From contig JACRPO010000007.1 of the NCBI GenBank assembly GCA_016223165.1, positions 744,001 through 808,000 on the forward strand: a stretch of DNA of 64,000 nt. Direction: 5' to 3'. Numbering within the stretch: position 1 is the first letter of the stretch; every line of letters starts with the position of its first letter. This DNA is from Burkholderiales bacterium. GTDB taxonomy: Bacteria > Pseudomonadota > Gammaproteobacteria > Burkholderiales > Burkholderiaceae_C. The position numbers and the translations under genes are program-made. Under the pieces are notes generated by a model. It had not been told where the DNA came from and did not search any database. It saw only the letters and a list, made by a program, of their open reading frames with translations. Positions 28,045-39,563 of the stretch are shown piece by piece.

Positions 28045-29058
28045 ATGACCCTCGCCATCTTCTACAAGCTGCTCGCGATCTTTCTCACCGTGGGCCTGGG
28101 CTGGCTCGCGGCGCGGCTGCGCTGGTTCGGCGAGGCCACCGCGGCCGAGGCACGCCTCCTGAGCAACCTGGCGATGAACGTCTTCGTCGCGGCGTTGCTC
28201 TTCCGCACCGCGGCGCGCATCGACTTCTCGCGCCTGCCGTGGCCGGTGCTGATGGCCTACTTCATCCCGGCGCTCGCCCTCGTGCTCGTGGTCAGTGCCT
28301 GGCACCGCCGCGAAGCAGGTGGCGGCGCGGTGGCGCCCGGCGCTTCGCGGATCACCGGTACGCCGGCGATCCCGGCCACCCGCTCGGTCGCCGCCACCTA
28401 CGGCAACGCGGTGCAGCTCGGCATTCCGATGGCGGCGGCGCTCTTCGGCGAGGCCGGCCTCGCGATCCACATCACGATGGTCGGCGTGCACGGCCTGATG
28501 CTGCTGACGCTGCCCACAGCGCTGGCCGAGCTCGCGCTGGCGCACGCCCATGCGCAGCAGCATGGCGCGGCGCCGCTGTCGCAGGTGCTCGCGACGACCG
28601 TGCGAAACACGCTGCTGCATCCGGTGGTGCTGCCCATCATCGCGGGGCTGCTGTGGAACCTCACCGGCTTCGGCCTGCCGCCCGTGCTCGACGAGGCGCT
28701 GCAGCTGCTGGGCAGCGCCGTGGTGCCGGTGTGCCTGGTGCTGATCGGCATCACGCTGAAGGCGCACGGCATGGGCAGCCAGTGGCGCGCCGTGCTGCCC
28801 GTGCTGTTGCTCAAGCTGGTCGTGATGCCGGCGCTGGTCCTCGCCGTCGCGCACTGGGGCTTCGGCCTCGCCGGCGTGCCGCTGGCCGTGGTGGTGATGA
28901 TGGCGGCGCTGCCCGTGGGCAGCAACGCGCTGATGTTCGCGCAGCGCTACCACGTGCTCGAAGCCGAGGCGACGGCGAGCATCGTCATCTCGACGCTGGC
29001 CTTCGTGCTCACCGCGTCGGGCTGGCTGGCGGTGCTGGCGTGGATCGCCGCCGCATGA
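28045..29058 (+). CDS. AEC-family (auxin efflux carrier-like) transporter
   Basis: A 337-residue inner-membrane carrier with about ten hydrophobic segments and a central loop around residues 90-115, as in the AEC/BART superfamily. The second half contains the conserved VLIGITLKAHG and the P-x-N-like ALPVGSNALMFA. Bacterial members export malonate, malate or other anions; the substrate here is unknown. It is followed after 45 bases by a DUF3014 gene in the same direction. Confidence 0.88.
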   Translation: MTLAIFYKLLAIFLTVGLGWLAARLRWFGEATAAEARLLSNLAMNVFVAALLFRTAARIDFSRLPWPVLMAYFIPALALVLVVSAWHRREAGGGAVAPGASRITGTPAIPATRSVAATYGNAVQLGIPMAAALFGEAGLAIHITMVGVHGLMLLTLPTALAELALAHAHAQQHGAAPLSQVLATTVRNTLLHPVVLPIIAGLLWNLTGFGLPPVLDEALQLLGSAVVPVCLVLIGITLKAHGMGSQWRAVLPVLLLKLVVMPALVLAVAHWGFGLAGVPLAVVVMMAALPVGSNALMFAQRYHVLEAEATASIVISTLAFVLTASGWLAVLAWIAAA

Positions 29059-29103
29059 ACCTGCGCAGGCCGGCCGGGTCCTAAACGACGGAGGAGCTCT
29101 CGC

Positions 29104-29955
29104 ATGAACCATCCGGCCCGTGTCCTCATCGTCGCCATCGTCATCGCCGTGCTCGGGCTCGGCGCCTGGAACTGGCGGGATGCCTGGTGGCCTCGCCGCC
29201 CCTCGCCGGCCGCGTCGGCCCCGGTGAGTACGCCCGCGCCCGCGCCGATGCCTGCGCCGCCCGACGCGGCGGCGTCGGTGGCGGGTTCGCCGCCGCCGAT
29301 CCGCCATCCGATCGAGGCCGCCAGCGCGCCGCCGGTGCCCGAGCCGGCGCCGGCCACGCTCGACAGCGCCCTGGCCCGCCTCTTCGGCGCCGAGCTGATG
29401 GCCACGCTCTTGCAGAGCGACGACTTCGCGCGCCGCGTCGTCGCCACGGTGGACAACCTCGGGCGCGAGAAGGCACCGGCGCGGCTGTGGCCGCTGCACC
29501 CGCCGGCGGGGCGCTTCACGGCCCGCCGGCAGGGCGAAGGCAGCGCAGGGGGAGAGGTCATCGCGGCCGACAACTTCGTCCGTTATGCCCGCCACATGGC
29601 GTTCGTCGAGAACGCCGACCTGGCCCAGGTGGTGGCGCTGTACAAGCGCTTCTATCCGCAGTTCCAGCAGGCCTACGAGGAGCTCGGCTACCCGGGGCGC
29701 CACTTCAACGATCGTCTGGTCGAAGTCATCGACCTGCTGCTCGCCACACCCGAGGCGCGAGAGCCGGTGCCGGTGCGCCTGCCGGCCATCCAGGGGCCGA
29801 TCCAGCCGCAGCGGCCGTGGCTGCTGTACGAGTTCGCCGAACCCGAGCGGCAGGCGATGGCCGCCGGTCCTCAGTTGATGATGCGCATGGGTCCGGAGAA
29901 CCAGCGCCGCCTGAAGGTGCGGCTGATCCTGCTGCGCAAGCTGCTGACGCGCTGA
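29104..29955 (+). CDS. DUF3014 membrane-anchored protein
   Basis: A 283-residue protein. It starts at ATG 29104 after GGAGGAGCT. One N-terminal membrane helix (about 7-23) is followed by a Pro/Ala-rich linker to about residue 80. A conserved globular domain follows, with FVRYARHMAFVENADLAQVV and YKRFYPQFQQAYEELGYPG, typical of DUF3014. The domain should lie in the periplasm. The function is unknown. It may be cotranscribed with the AEC transporter. Confidence 0.85.
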   Translation: MNHPARVLIVAIVIAVLGLGAWNWRDAWWPRRPSPAASAPVSTPAPAPMPAPPDAAASVAGSPPPIRHPIEAASAPPVPEPAPATLDSALARLFGAELMATLLQSDDFARRVVATVDNLGREKAPARLWPLHPPAGRFTARRQGEGSAGGEVIAADNFVRYARHMAFVENADLAQVVALYKRFYPQFQQAYEELGYPGRHFNDRLVEVIDLLLATPEAREPVPVRLPAIQGPIQPQRPWLLYEFAEPERQAMAAGPQLMMRMGPENQRRLKVRLILLRKLLTR

Positions 29956-29985
29956 GAGCGGATGAGGACGTGAAGGTGGCCGCGT

Positions 29986-31491
<1,506 letters not shown>

Positions 31492-31577
31492 GGGGCGGTC
31501 TCCGGCTCTCGGGCGGGGCGGGTCGGGCGGATGGGGCGTATGGGATGTGGGCCCATTCTGGCCCGCGCAGTCCTACC

Positions 31578-33272
31578 TCACCGCCGCGCCCGGCGTTTGC
31601 GCGACGGCATGACATCACTGGACACGGGCCCGGCGACGCGGATCGCCTCGCTGGCATGGCGGGCCCACCAATCCGAGACCGCCTTGCGCTCGGCGGCCGT
31701 GAAGTGCAGCCCCAGCTTGCTGCGGCGCCAGAGCACATCGTCGGCGCTGCGCGCCCACTCGTGCTCCTGGAGGTAGCGCAGTTCGGCTTCGTGCAGGCCC
31801 GGTGCGACCTCGGCGCCGAGCTCGCCCGGCTTGCCCAGGTTCGCCGGGTTCCCGCTCGCGAGGATGAGGTTGACGAGAGACCCGTAGCTGCGCGCCCAGC
31901 GCGCCAGGGTGGCGGCGCCGACCTGCGGCGCGCGCCGCGCCAGGGCCTGCGCGAAGTGTTCGAGGTCGGTATCGGGGCGGCCGCTCGGCGCAACCCAGGC
32001 CGAGAGGTCGCCGCCAGGCAGCGGGGCGCCTTCGGTCCATGCCGGACCTCCCTGCGCGAGCGCGCGGCAGACCTCGTCGCCGGCCTCCTCGGCCAGCTTG
32101 CGGAAGGTGGTGATCTTGCCGCCCCACACCGAGAGCAGCGGCGCGCCGGCCTCGCGCGTCAGCTCCAGCCGGTAGTCGCGTGTCGCCGCCGCGGGGTTGC
32201 CCGATTCGTCGTCGATCAACGGCCGCACGCCCGAGTACGACCACACCACGTCGCGCGGCCGCACCGGCCGTGCCAGATAGCGGCTGACCTGCTCGCAGAG
32301 GTAGGCGATCTCGTCGTCGTCGATGCGCACCGCGGCGGCTTCGCCCGGCCACTCGACATCGGTAGTGCCGATGAGCGTGAAGTCGCCCTCGTACGGGATG
32401 GCGAAGATGATGCGGCCGTCGGCGTTCTGGAAGATGTAGGCATGGTCGTGCGAGAACACCTTCGGCACGACGATGTGGCTGCCCTTCACGAGGCGCAGCG
32501 CGCGCGCGCCCACCTTGCCGGCGGGGCCGCGCAGGAACTGGGCGGCCCAGGGACCGGTGGCATTGACCAGCGCCCGTGCGCTCAGGGTGCTCGGCGTGAT
32601 CGCCGCGCCCGGCGCCGCCGGCGCCCCGCCCTGGCCCTCAAGCTCGACATGCCACAGCCCGCCCTCGCTGCGCACGCGCGTGCAGCGCGTGCGCGTGAAC
32701 ACGCGCGCGCCGCGGCCGGCCGCGTCCACCGCGTTCAGCACCACCAGCCGGGCGTCGTCGACCCAGGCGTCGGAGTAGACGAAGCCCTTGCGGAACTCCG
32801 GCTTCAGCGCCGCGCCGGCCGGGTGCTCGGCCAGGCGCACGGTCTGCGAGCCCGGCAGCAGCTCGCGCCGGGCGAGGTGGTCGTAGAGGAAGAGCCCGGC
32901 GCGGATCATCCACACCGGCCGCATCGAGGGGTCGTGCGGCATCACGAAGCGCAGCGGCCGCATGATGTGCGGCGCGGCGCGCAGCAGCACCTCGCGCTCG
33001 GCCAGCGCCTTGCGCACGAGCGAGAACTCGTAGTACTCGAGATAGCGCAGGCCGCCGTGCACGAGCTTGGTCGACGCCGACGAGGTGTGCGCGGCGAGGT
33101 CGTCCTGCTCGACCAGCACGACCCCGAGGCCCCGGCCGGCGAGGTCGCGGGCGATGCCCGCACCGTTGATGCCGCCGCCGACGACGAGGACGTCGACCGG
33201 GGCGGCGGTGGCTGCCGCGGCGCTCACCGCGGCAGACACCGCGGCGGTCACCACGGCTTTGGGCTCAGGCAT
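31578..33272 (-). CDS. glpD: Aerobic glycerol-3-phosphate dehydrogenase
   Basis: A 564-residue FAD enzyme of the inner membrane that oxidises glycerol-3-phosphate to dihydroxyacetone phosphate and feeds electrons to quinone. The FAD motif VVGGGINGAGIARDLAGRG lies near residues 30-48, and SSASTKLVHGGLRYLEYYEF fits the GlpD substrate region; the C-terminal helical domain is present. The start is ATG 33272, overlapping the end of glpU by eight bases. The N-terminus has an Ala-rich run before the FAD motif. It is part of the glpVSTPQUDK cluster. Confidence 0.96.
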   Translation of the reverse strand: MPEPKAVVTAAVSAAVSAAAATAAPVDVLVVGGGINGAGIARDLAGRGLGVVLVEQDDLAAHTSSASTKLVHGGLRYLEYYEFSLVRKALAEREVLLRAAPHIMRPLRFVMPHDPSMRPVWMIRAGLFLYDHLARRELLPGSQTVRLAEHPAGAALKPEFRKGFVYSDAWVDDARLVVLNAVDAAGRGARVFTRTRCTRVRSEGGLWHVELEGQGGAPAAPGAAITPSTLSARALVNATGPWAAQFLRGPAGKVGARALRLVKGSHIVVPKVFSHDHAYIFQNADGRIIFAIPYEGDFTLIGTTDVEWPGEAAAVRIDDDEIAYLCEQVSRYLARPVRPRDVVWSYSGVRPLIDDESGNPAAATRDYRLELTREAGAPLLSVWGGKITTFRKLAEEAGDEVCRALAQGGPAWTEGAPLPGGDLSAWVAPSGRPDTDLEHFAQALARRAPQVGAATLARWARSYGSLVNLILASGNPANLGKPGELGAEVAPGLHEAELRYLQEHEWARSADDVLWRRSKLGLHFTAAERKAVSDWWARHASEAIRVAGPVSSDVMPSRKRRARR

Positions 33273-33564
33273 GGCGGAAGACCACCCCCGCCAGCACCAG
33301 CGACAGCACGCTCGCCCCCCACAGCGGCGTGCCGAAGAAGGCGAGCCAGAGCAGGTGGACGTAGCCGGCCGCGAGCAGCGAGATGAAGAGCCGGTCGCCA
33401 CGCGTGGTGGTGAGGCCGAGGATGCCGCGCCGCGGCGCGCCGCCGGGCGAACGCAGCTCAAGCATCGTCATCACCACCAGCAGCAGCGCGATGACGCCGA
33501 AGAAGAGTGCGGTCTGCCAGGTCCAGGCCATCCAGCCGAGACCCGCTTCGACATGGGGTTGCAT
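33265..33564 (-). CDS. glpU: DUF2160 small membrane protein of the glycerol ABC transporter cluster
   Basis: A 99-residue protein that starts at ATG 33564 after GGGAGG. Three hydrophobic segments are visible (about 12-36, 58-78 and 80-95). DUF2160 proteins occur in glycerol ABC transporter operons, where the gene is called glpU in Rhizobium glpSTPQUV. The role is unproven; an accessory membrane subunit or assembly factor is likely. It lies between the permease GlpQ and glpD and overlaps glpD by eight bases. Confidence 0.85.
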   Translation of the reverse strand: MQPHVEAGLGWMAWTWQTALFFGVIALLLVVMTMLELRSPGGAPRRGILGLTTTRGDRLFISLLAAGYVHLLWLAFFGTPLWGASVLSLVLAGVVFRHA

Positions 33565-33581
33565 GCTGCTGCCCTCCCGCG

Positions 33582-34382
33582 TCAGACGCGGCCGAGGGCG
33601 AAGCCCTTGGCGATGTAGTTGCGCACGAACCAGATGACCACCGCGCCGGGCACGATGGTCAGCGCGCCCGCGGCGGCGAGCAGGCCGAGCTCGTAGCCCG
33701 AGGTGCTGGCCGTGCGCGTCATCGTGGCGGCGATGGGCTTGGCGTCCACCGAGGTCAGCGTCTTGGCCAGCAGCAGTTCGACCCAGCTGAACATGAAGCA
33801 GAAGAAGCAGGCCACGCCGATGCCCGCGGCGATGGTGGGCATGAAGATCCGCATGAAGAACTTCCAGAACGGATAGCCGTCGACGAAGGCGGTCTCGTCC
33901 AGCTCGCGCGGCACGCCGCTCATGAAGCCTTCGAGGATCCACACCGCCAGCGGGATGTTGAACAGGCAATGTGCCAGCGCCACCGCGATGCGCGTGTCGA
34001 ACAGGCCGATCGACGAGTACAGCTGGAAGAACGGCAGCGCGAACACCGCCGGCGGCGCCATGCGGTTGGTGAGCAGCCAGAAGAAGAGGTGCTTGTCGCC
34101 GAGGAAGCGGTAGCGCGAGAACGCATAGGCCGCCGGCAGCGCCACGGTGACCGAGATGACCGTGTTCATCAGCACGTAGGCGAGCGAGTTCACGTAGCCC
34201 ATGTACCAGGTGCTGTCGGTGAGGATCTTGCGGTAGTTGGCGAGCGTGAAGTCGTTCGGCCACAGCGTGAAGCCGCCGAGGATCTCGTTGGTGGTCTTGA
34301 ACGACATGTTCAGGAGCCAGTAGATCGGCAGCATCAGGAAGACGATGTAGATCGTCGGGGCGAGCCACTTGAGGCGGGTCAT
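33582..34382 (-). CDS. glpQ: Glycerol ABC transporter permease (GlpQ-like)
   Basis: A 266-residue carbohydrate-type permease (MalG-like, six TM segments). The cytoplasmic EAA-type loop is visible (RELDETAFVDGYPFWKFFMR), which docks an ATPase. The N-terminus TRLKWLAPTIYIVFLMLPIY starts the first helix. Only three bases separate it from the upstream permease gene. With GlpP it should form the channel that imports glycerol. Confidence 0.92.
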   Translation of the reverse strand: MTRLKWLAPTIYIVFLMLPIYWLLNMSFKTTNEILGGFTLWPNDFTLANYRKILTDSTWYMGYVNSLAYVLMNTVISVTVALPAAYAFSRYRFLGDKHLFFWLLTNRMAPPAVFALPFFQLYSSIGLFDTRIAVALAHCLFNIPLAVWILEGFMSGVPRELDETAFVDGYPFWKFFMRIFMPTIAAGIGVACFFCFMFSWVELLLAKTLTSVDAKPIAATMTRTASTSGYELGLLAAAGALTIVPGAVVIWFVRNYIAKGFALGRV

Positions 34383-34385
34383 CGC

Positions 34386-35252
<867 letters not shown>

Positions 35253-35287
35253 GGCAGGCTCAGGGTCAGCTCGAGGTCGGCTCAGGC

Positions 35288-36385
35288 TCAGGCCACGGCC
35301 CAGCCGTCGGCGTAGACGCGCGTGCGCTGCGCGTCGAAGGCGAGGTGGCCGTGGCCCTCGGGCACCGGCTGGCCCTCGGCGACGAGCAGCTTGATGAGGT
35401 GCTCGCCGCAGCGTGCATCGACGATGCGGAAGCGCCCGATGTCGCTGGCGCGTTCGATCAGCACCGGGATGCCCTGCTCGCCCGCCGCCGCGAAGTGCAC
35501 GAATTCGGGCCGCACGCCGAGCTCGGTCTTCTTGCCGCGTGCGGCCTCCAGGCCCGACGACGTGGTGGCCACCGCATGGCCGGCGAAACGCGGCACGCCC
35601 GCCGCGTCGATCTCGCAGGGCAGCAGGTTCATGCCGGGTGAGCCGATGAAGTGGCCGACGAAGGTGTGCGCCGGGCGCTCGAACAGGTCCACCGGCGTGC
35701 CCGACTGCACGACCTGGCCGTCGAACATCACCACCACCTGGTCGGCGAAGGTCAGCGCCTCGGTCTGGTCGTGCGTGACGTAGATCATCGTGCGGCGCAC
35801 GCGCTGGTGCAGCTCCTTCAGCTTGCTGCGCAGCCGCCACTTCAGGTGCGGGTCGATCACCGTCAGCGGCTCGTCGAAGAGGATGGCCGCGACATCGCTG
35901 CGCACGAGGCCGCGGCCGAGCGAGATCTTCTGCTTGCCGTCGGCGGTGAGGCCGCTGGCGCGGTTGGCGAGCGAGGCGCCGAGGTCCAGCATCTCGGCGA
36001 TCTCGTGCACGCGCGCCTTCACCTCGGGCTCGCTCATGCCGCTGCTACGGCCGCGGTTGCGCAGCGGGAAGGCGAGGTTGTCGTAGACGGTCATCGTGTC
36101 GTAGACGACCGGGAACTGGAACACCTGCGCGATGTTGCGCGCGCCCGGGTCGAGCGCGGTGACGTCGCGCCCGTCGAAGCGGATTTGGCCCTGCGAGGGC
36201 TGCAGCAGGCCGGAGATGAGATTGAGCAGCGTAGTCTTGCCGCAGCCCGAGGGGCCGAGCAGCGCGTAGGCGCCGCCGTCGGCCCACTCGAGGTCGAGGC
36301 CGCGCAGCGCCCAGTCGGCGTCGACCTCGGCACGCGGCTCGGGCCGGTAGCTGTGGCGCAGGTTTTCGAGGCGGATGCTGGCCAT
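35288..36385 (-). CDS. glpT: Glycerol ABC transporter ATPase with degenerate signature motif (GlpT-like)
   Basis: A 365-residue UgpC/MalK-type ATPase. Walker A is GPSGCGKTT, Walker B is AAILFDEP with the catalytic Glu, and the H-loop is YVTHDQTEA. The usual LSGGQ signature is replaced by LTADGKQKISLGRGLV. The D-loop region TVIDPHLKW is also unusual. A C-terminal TOBE-like domain follows (about 240-365). It can supply a complete Walker A/B/H site but not a canonical signature, complementing GlpS. The name follows Rhizobium glpSTPQUV. Confidence 0.9.
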   Translation of the reverse strand: MASIRLENLRHSYRPEPRAEVDADWALRGLDLEWADGGAYALLGPSGCGKTTLLNLISGLLQPSQGQIRFDGRDVTALDPGARNIAQVFQFPVVYDTMTVYDNLAFPLRNRGRSSGMSEPEVKARVHEIAEMLDLGASLANRASGLTADGKQKISLGRGLVRSDVAAILFDEPLTVIDPHLKWRLRSKLKELHQRVRRTMIYVTHDQTEALTFADQVVVMFDGQVVQSGTPVDLFERPAHTFVGHFIGSPGMNLLPCEIDAAGVPRFAGHAVATTSSGLEAARGKKTELGVRPEFVHFAAAGEQGIPVLIERASDIGRFRIVDARCGEHLIKLLVAEGQPVPEGHGHLAFDAQRTRVYADGWAVA

Positions 36386-36411
36386 GCGGCGTCTTCGCTT
36401 CCTCTTCGTTC

Positions 36412-37533
36412 TCAGGCGGCCAGGCGCCGGCCCGCGGCGTCGAAGTACAGGCAGCGATCCACGTCGAGCGCGAACTGCGCTTCCTCGCCCACCGGGTGGA
36501 TCTGCACGCCATGCGCCTGCGAGACCCAGGTGGTGCCGGCGAGCGCGAAGTGCACGACGCTCTCGGAGCCGCTGATCTCGCAGATGAGCACGCGGCCGGT
36601 CACGGGCACGCGCTCGGGCACCGGCGCGGGCACGGTGGCGGAGACGGTGGCGCCCTGCATCGGCCGGCTGGCGCGATTGCCGCCCGGCTGCACATGGTGC
36701 GGCCGCAGCGCGACGGTGATGGGCCCGTCGGGGAGCGTGCGCACGGCCTGCGGCGCGGCCCAGCGCACGCCGTCGGCCAGTTGCACTTCGTCGCCCACCT
36801 TGCGCGCCGTGGCCACGTTGATGGGCGGGTCGGAGAAGACGCGCGCGCTGGCCAGGTCGGCCGGCTCGCGGTAGACGGTGGCACAGGCGCCGAACTGCGT
36901 TACGCGGCCCTCGTGCAGCGTGGCCACGTGGCCGCCGAGCAGCAGGGCCTCGGCCGGCTCGGTGGTGGCATAGACGACCGTGCAGCCTTGGCTCGCGAAG
37001 AGCCGCGGCAACTCGTCGCGCAGGGCCTCGCGCAGCTTGTAGTCGAGGTTGGCGAGCGGCTCGTCGAGCAGCACGAGGCCGGCGTCCTTGACGAGCGCGC
37101 GGGCGAGCGCCGTGCGCTGCTGCTGGCCGCCGGAGAGCTCGCTCGGCCGGCGGTCGAGCAGGGGCGACAGCCGCAGCATCTCGGCGATGCGGCCCACCCG
37201 GCTCTTGATCTCGGCCGCCGACACGCCCGCCACCTTCAGCGGCGAGGCGATGTTGTCGAAGACCGAGAAGTTCGGGTAGTTGATGAACTGCTGGTAGACC
37301 ATCGACACGCCGCGTTGCTGCACCGACACGCCGGTGACGTCGCGGCCGTCGAACCACACCTCGCCGGCCGTGGGCTTCACGAGGCCGGCCATCAGGCGCA
37401 GCAGCGTCGTCTTGCCCGACAGCGTCTCGCCCAGCAGGGTGTTGAACCCGCCGGGCTCGAGGGCCAGCGTCGTGGGGTGGATGTGGGTCTCGGCGCCGAC
37501 GCGCAGCGAGACCTGGCGGAGTTCGAGCGACAC
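36412..37533 (-). CDS. glpS: Glycerol ABC transporter ATPase lacking the H-loop histidine (GlpS-like)
   Basis: A 373-residue MalK-type ATPase. The signature LSGGQQQRTALARAL and Walker B LVLLDEPLANLD are canonical. Walker A is atypical (GETLSGKTT). The H-loop position reads YATTEPAEAL, with Thr where a His is expected. A C-terminal TOBE-like regulatory domain is present. With GlpT it should form a heterodimer with one good ATP site (GlpT Walker A plus GlpS signature) and one degenerate site. The gene lies 138 bases downstream of glpV, behind two hairpins. Confidence 0.9.
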   Translation of the reverse strand: MSLELRQVSLRVGAETHIHPTTLALEPGGFNTLLGETLSGKTTLLRLMAGLVKPTAGEVWFDGRDVTGVSVQQRGVSMVYQQFINYPNFSVFDNIASPLKVAGVSAAEIKSRVGRIAEMLRLSPLLDRRPSELSGGQQQRTALARALVKDAGLVLLDEPLANLDYKLREALRDELPRLFASQGCTVVYATTEPAEALLLGGHVATLHEGRVTQFGACATVYREPADLASARVFSDPPINVATARKVGDEVQLADGVRWAAPQAVRTLPDGPITVALRPHHVQPGGNRASRPMQGATVSATVPAPVPERVPVTGRVLICEISGSESVVHFALAGTTWVSQAHGVQIHPVGEEAQFALDVDRCLYFDAAGRRLAA

Positions 37534-37592
37534 GTCGGCCGGCGCGTGGAGTGGCGATGCAGGTGGGGAACGAGGGCGAACGGCGCGACGGG

Positions 37593-37651
37593 GAAGAAAG
37601 GGCGCGCACGCCGTGCGCGCCCTCCTCCCGCTTCCGCGGCTGCGGCCGCGG
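37593..37651 (-). terminator. Two intercistronic hairpins between glpV and glpS
   Basis: Reading leftward from glpV, a 7-bp stem comes first (37651-37645 with 37640-37634). A perfect 10-bp stem follows (37622-37613 with 37609-37600, three-base loop) and is followed in the transcript by TTTCTT. The second looks like an intrinsic terminator. It would reduce read-through into glpS and leave glpV, the binding protein, in excess. Confidence 0.55.
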
Positions 37652-37671
37652 GCCGCCTCAAGCGGCGGGGC

Positions 37672-39483
37672 TTACTTCGCCGCCGCCCAGCGCTTGACGA
37701 TCTCCTCGTAAGGCATCGTCACGCCCTTGGGCTTCTCGTTGGCGAGCTTGGCCTTGGGGCCGTCGGGCTTGCCGAGCCACTCCTTCGGGTCGACCGGCTT
37801 GTTCAGGCGCGGACCGCAGCCGCCGTAGGTCTTGGCCTTCTCGTCGGCCTCCTGCATCCGCGCCATCACCAGGTCCATCTCCTCGGCCAGGCGGTCCATC
37901 GCCTTCTGCGGCGTGAAGGCGCCGGAGTTCACGTCGCCGATCTGCTGCCACCACAGCTGCGCGAGCTTGGGGTAGTCGGGCACGTTCACGCCGGTGGGGG
38001 TCCACATCACGCGGTCTGGCGAGCGGTAGAACTCGACCAGGCCGCCGAGCTTGGGTGCGCGCTCGGTGAAGGAGGCATGGCGAACGGTGCTGTCGCGGAT
38101 GAAGGTGAGGCCGGTGTGGCTCTTCTTCGTGTCCACCGTCTTGCTGACCACGAACTGCGCGTACAGCCAGGCGGCCTTGCGGCGGTCGACCGGGGTGCTC
38201 TTGAACAGCGTCCACGAGCCGGCGTCCTGGTAGCCGAGCTTCATCCCTTCGATCCAGTAGCTGCCCTTGGGGCTGGGCGCCATGCGCCACAGCGGCGCGC
38301 CGGCGTCGTCGACGGTGTTGTTGCCGTCCTTCTTCGGCGCCACCATCGAGGCGGTAAACGCCGTGTACCAGAAGATCTGCTGCGCCACGTTGCCTTGCGC
38401 GAGTGCCGGCAGCGACTGGTAGAAGTCGTAGTCGGCGGCGCCGGGCGGCGCGTACTTGCGCAGCCACTCGTCCCACTTGGCGATCGCGTACACCGAGGCC
38501 GGGCCGTTGGTCTCGCCGCCGCGGCTGACGCTCGCGCCCTTCGGGTTGCACGAGCCTTCCTCCATGCGGATGCCCCACTCGTCGATCGGGCGGCCGTTGG
38601 GCAGGCCCTTGCTCGAGGCGCCGGCCATCGACAGCCACGCGTCGGTCATGCGCCAGCCGAGGTCGGGCGCGCGCTTGCCGTAGTCCATGTGGCCGTAGAT
38701 GCGCTTGCCGTCGACGGTCTTCACGTCTTCGGAGAAGAACTTGGCGATGTCCTCGTAGGCGCTCCAGTTCACCGGCACGCCGAGGTCATAGCCGTACTTG
38801 GCCTTGAACTTGGCCTTCAGCTCGGGCTTGTCGAACCAGTCCTTGCGGAACCAGTAGAGGTTGGCGAACTGCTGGTCGGGCAGCTGGTAGAGCTTGCCGT
38901 CGGGGCCGGTGGTGAAGCTGGCGCCGATGAAGTCCTTCACGTCCAGCGTGGGCAGCGTCACGTCCTTGCCGTCGCCGGCCATCCAGTCGGTGAGGTTGAC
39001 GGCCGACTGCAGCCGCGAGTGCGTGCCGATGAGGTCCGAGTCGTTGATGTAGGCGTCGTAGAGGTTGCGGTTGGTCTGCATCTGCGTCTGCACCGCCTGC
39101 ACGACCTCGCCCTCGCCGAGCAGCTGGTGATTGACCTTGATGCCGGTGATCTCGAAGAAGGCCTTGGCGAGCACCTTGGCCTCGTACTCGTGCGTCGGGA
39201 TCGTCTCCGACAGCACGTTGACCTCCATGCCGACGAAAGGCTTGGCCGCGGCAATGAACCACTCCATCTCCTTGAGCTGGTCTGCCTTGGCGAGCACGGA
39301 GGGCTGGAACTCGCTGTCGACCCAGCGCTTGGCCGCGTCGAGGCCGCCCACGGCACCGGCGGGCGCGGTGGCCGAGGGTGCGGCGGCACCAGGGGCGGCG
39401 GGCGCGCTTTCCTTCTTGCCGCACGCTGCAAGAACGATGACCGCCGCAAGCGCCAGGGCGCTGGGCGTCGGATGGAACTTCAT
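37672..39483 (-). CDS. glpV: Glycerol ABC transporter substrate-binding lipoprotein (GlpV-like)
   Basis: A 603-residue extracellular binding protein. It starts at ATG 39483 after AGAGGAGA. The lipoprotein signal ends in the lipobox LAAC (about residue 29). A Pro/Ala-rich spacer follows, then a large two-lobed binding fold (e.g. WMAGDGKDVTLPTLD, LPDQQFANLYWFRKDWFD). The large size and end (GGCGPRLNKPVDPKEWL) fit the binding proteins of glycerol-type clusters. It is the first gene of the leftward cluster, divergent from glpR. Confidence 0.9.
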   Translation of the reverse strand: MKFHPTPSALALAAVIVLAACGKKESAPAAPGAAAPSATAPAGAVGGLDAAKRWVDSEFQPSVLAKADQLKEMEWFIAAAKPFVGMEVNVLSETIPTHEYEAKVLAKAFFEITGIKVNHQLLGEGEVVQAVQTQMQTNRNLYDAYINDSDLIGTHSRLQSAVNLTDWMAGDGKDVTLPTLDVKDFIGASFTTGPDGKLYQLPDQQFANLYWFRKDWFDKPELKAKFKAKYGYDLGVPVNWSAYEDIAKFFSEDVKTVDGKRIYGHMDYGKRAPDLGWRMTDAWLSMAGASSKGLPNGRPIDEWGIRMEEGSCNPKGASVSRGGETNGPASVYAIAKWDEWLRKYAPPGAADYDFYQSLPALAQGNVAQQIFWYTAFTASMVAPKKDGNNTVDDAGAPLWRMAPSPKGSYWIEGMKLGYQDAGSWTLFKSTPVDRRKAAWLYAQFVVSKTVDTKKSHTGLTFIRDSTVRHASFTERAPKLGGLVEFYRSPDRVMWTPTGVNVPDYPKLAQLWWQQIGDVNSGAFTPQKAMDRLAEEMDLVMARMQEADEKAKTYGGCGPRLNKPVDPKEWLGKPDGPKAKLANEKPKGVTMPYEEIVKRWAAAK

Positions 39484-39563
39484 CGTGGGTCTCCTCTTCG
39501 GGTGTTGTGAACGACCGCCCCGGCAGGGCAGCGGGGCCGCACTGTGTCGCGCGCCCAAAGCGC

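Noticed and set aside
33273..33461. Extended GlpD start at 33461
   Set aside because: The added residues overlap the DUF2160 gene and have no family similarity; ATG 33272 fits the usual GlpD N-terminus.
35900..36000. Sequencing error as the cause of the missing GlpT signature
   Set aside because: The frame is intact on both sides and the replacement LTADGKQKISLGRGLV is coherent, so a true family feature is more likely.
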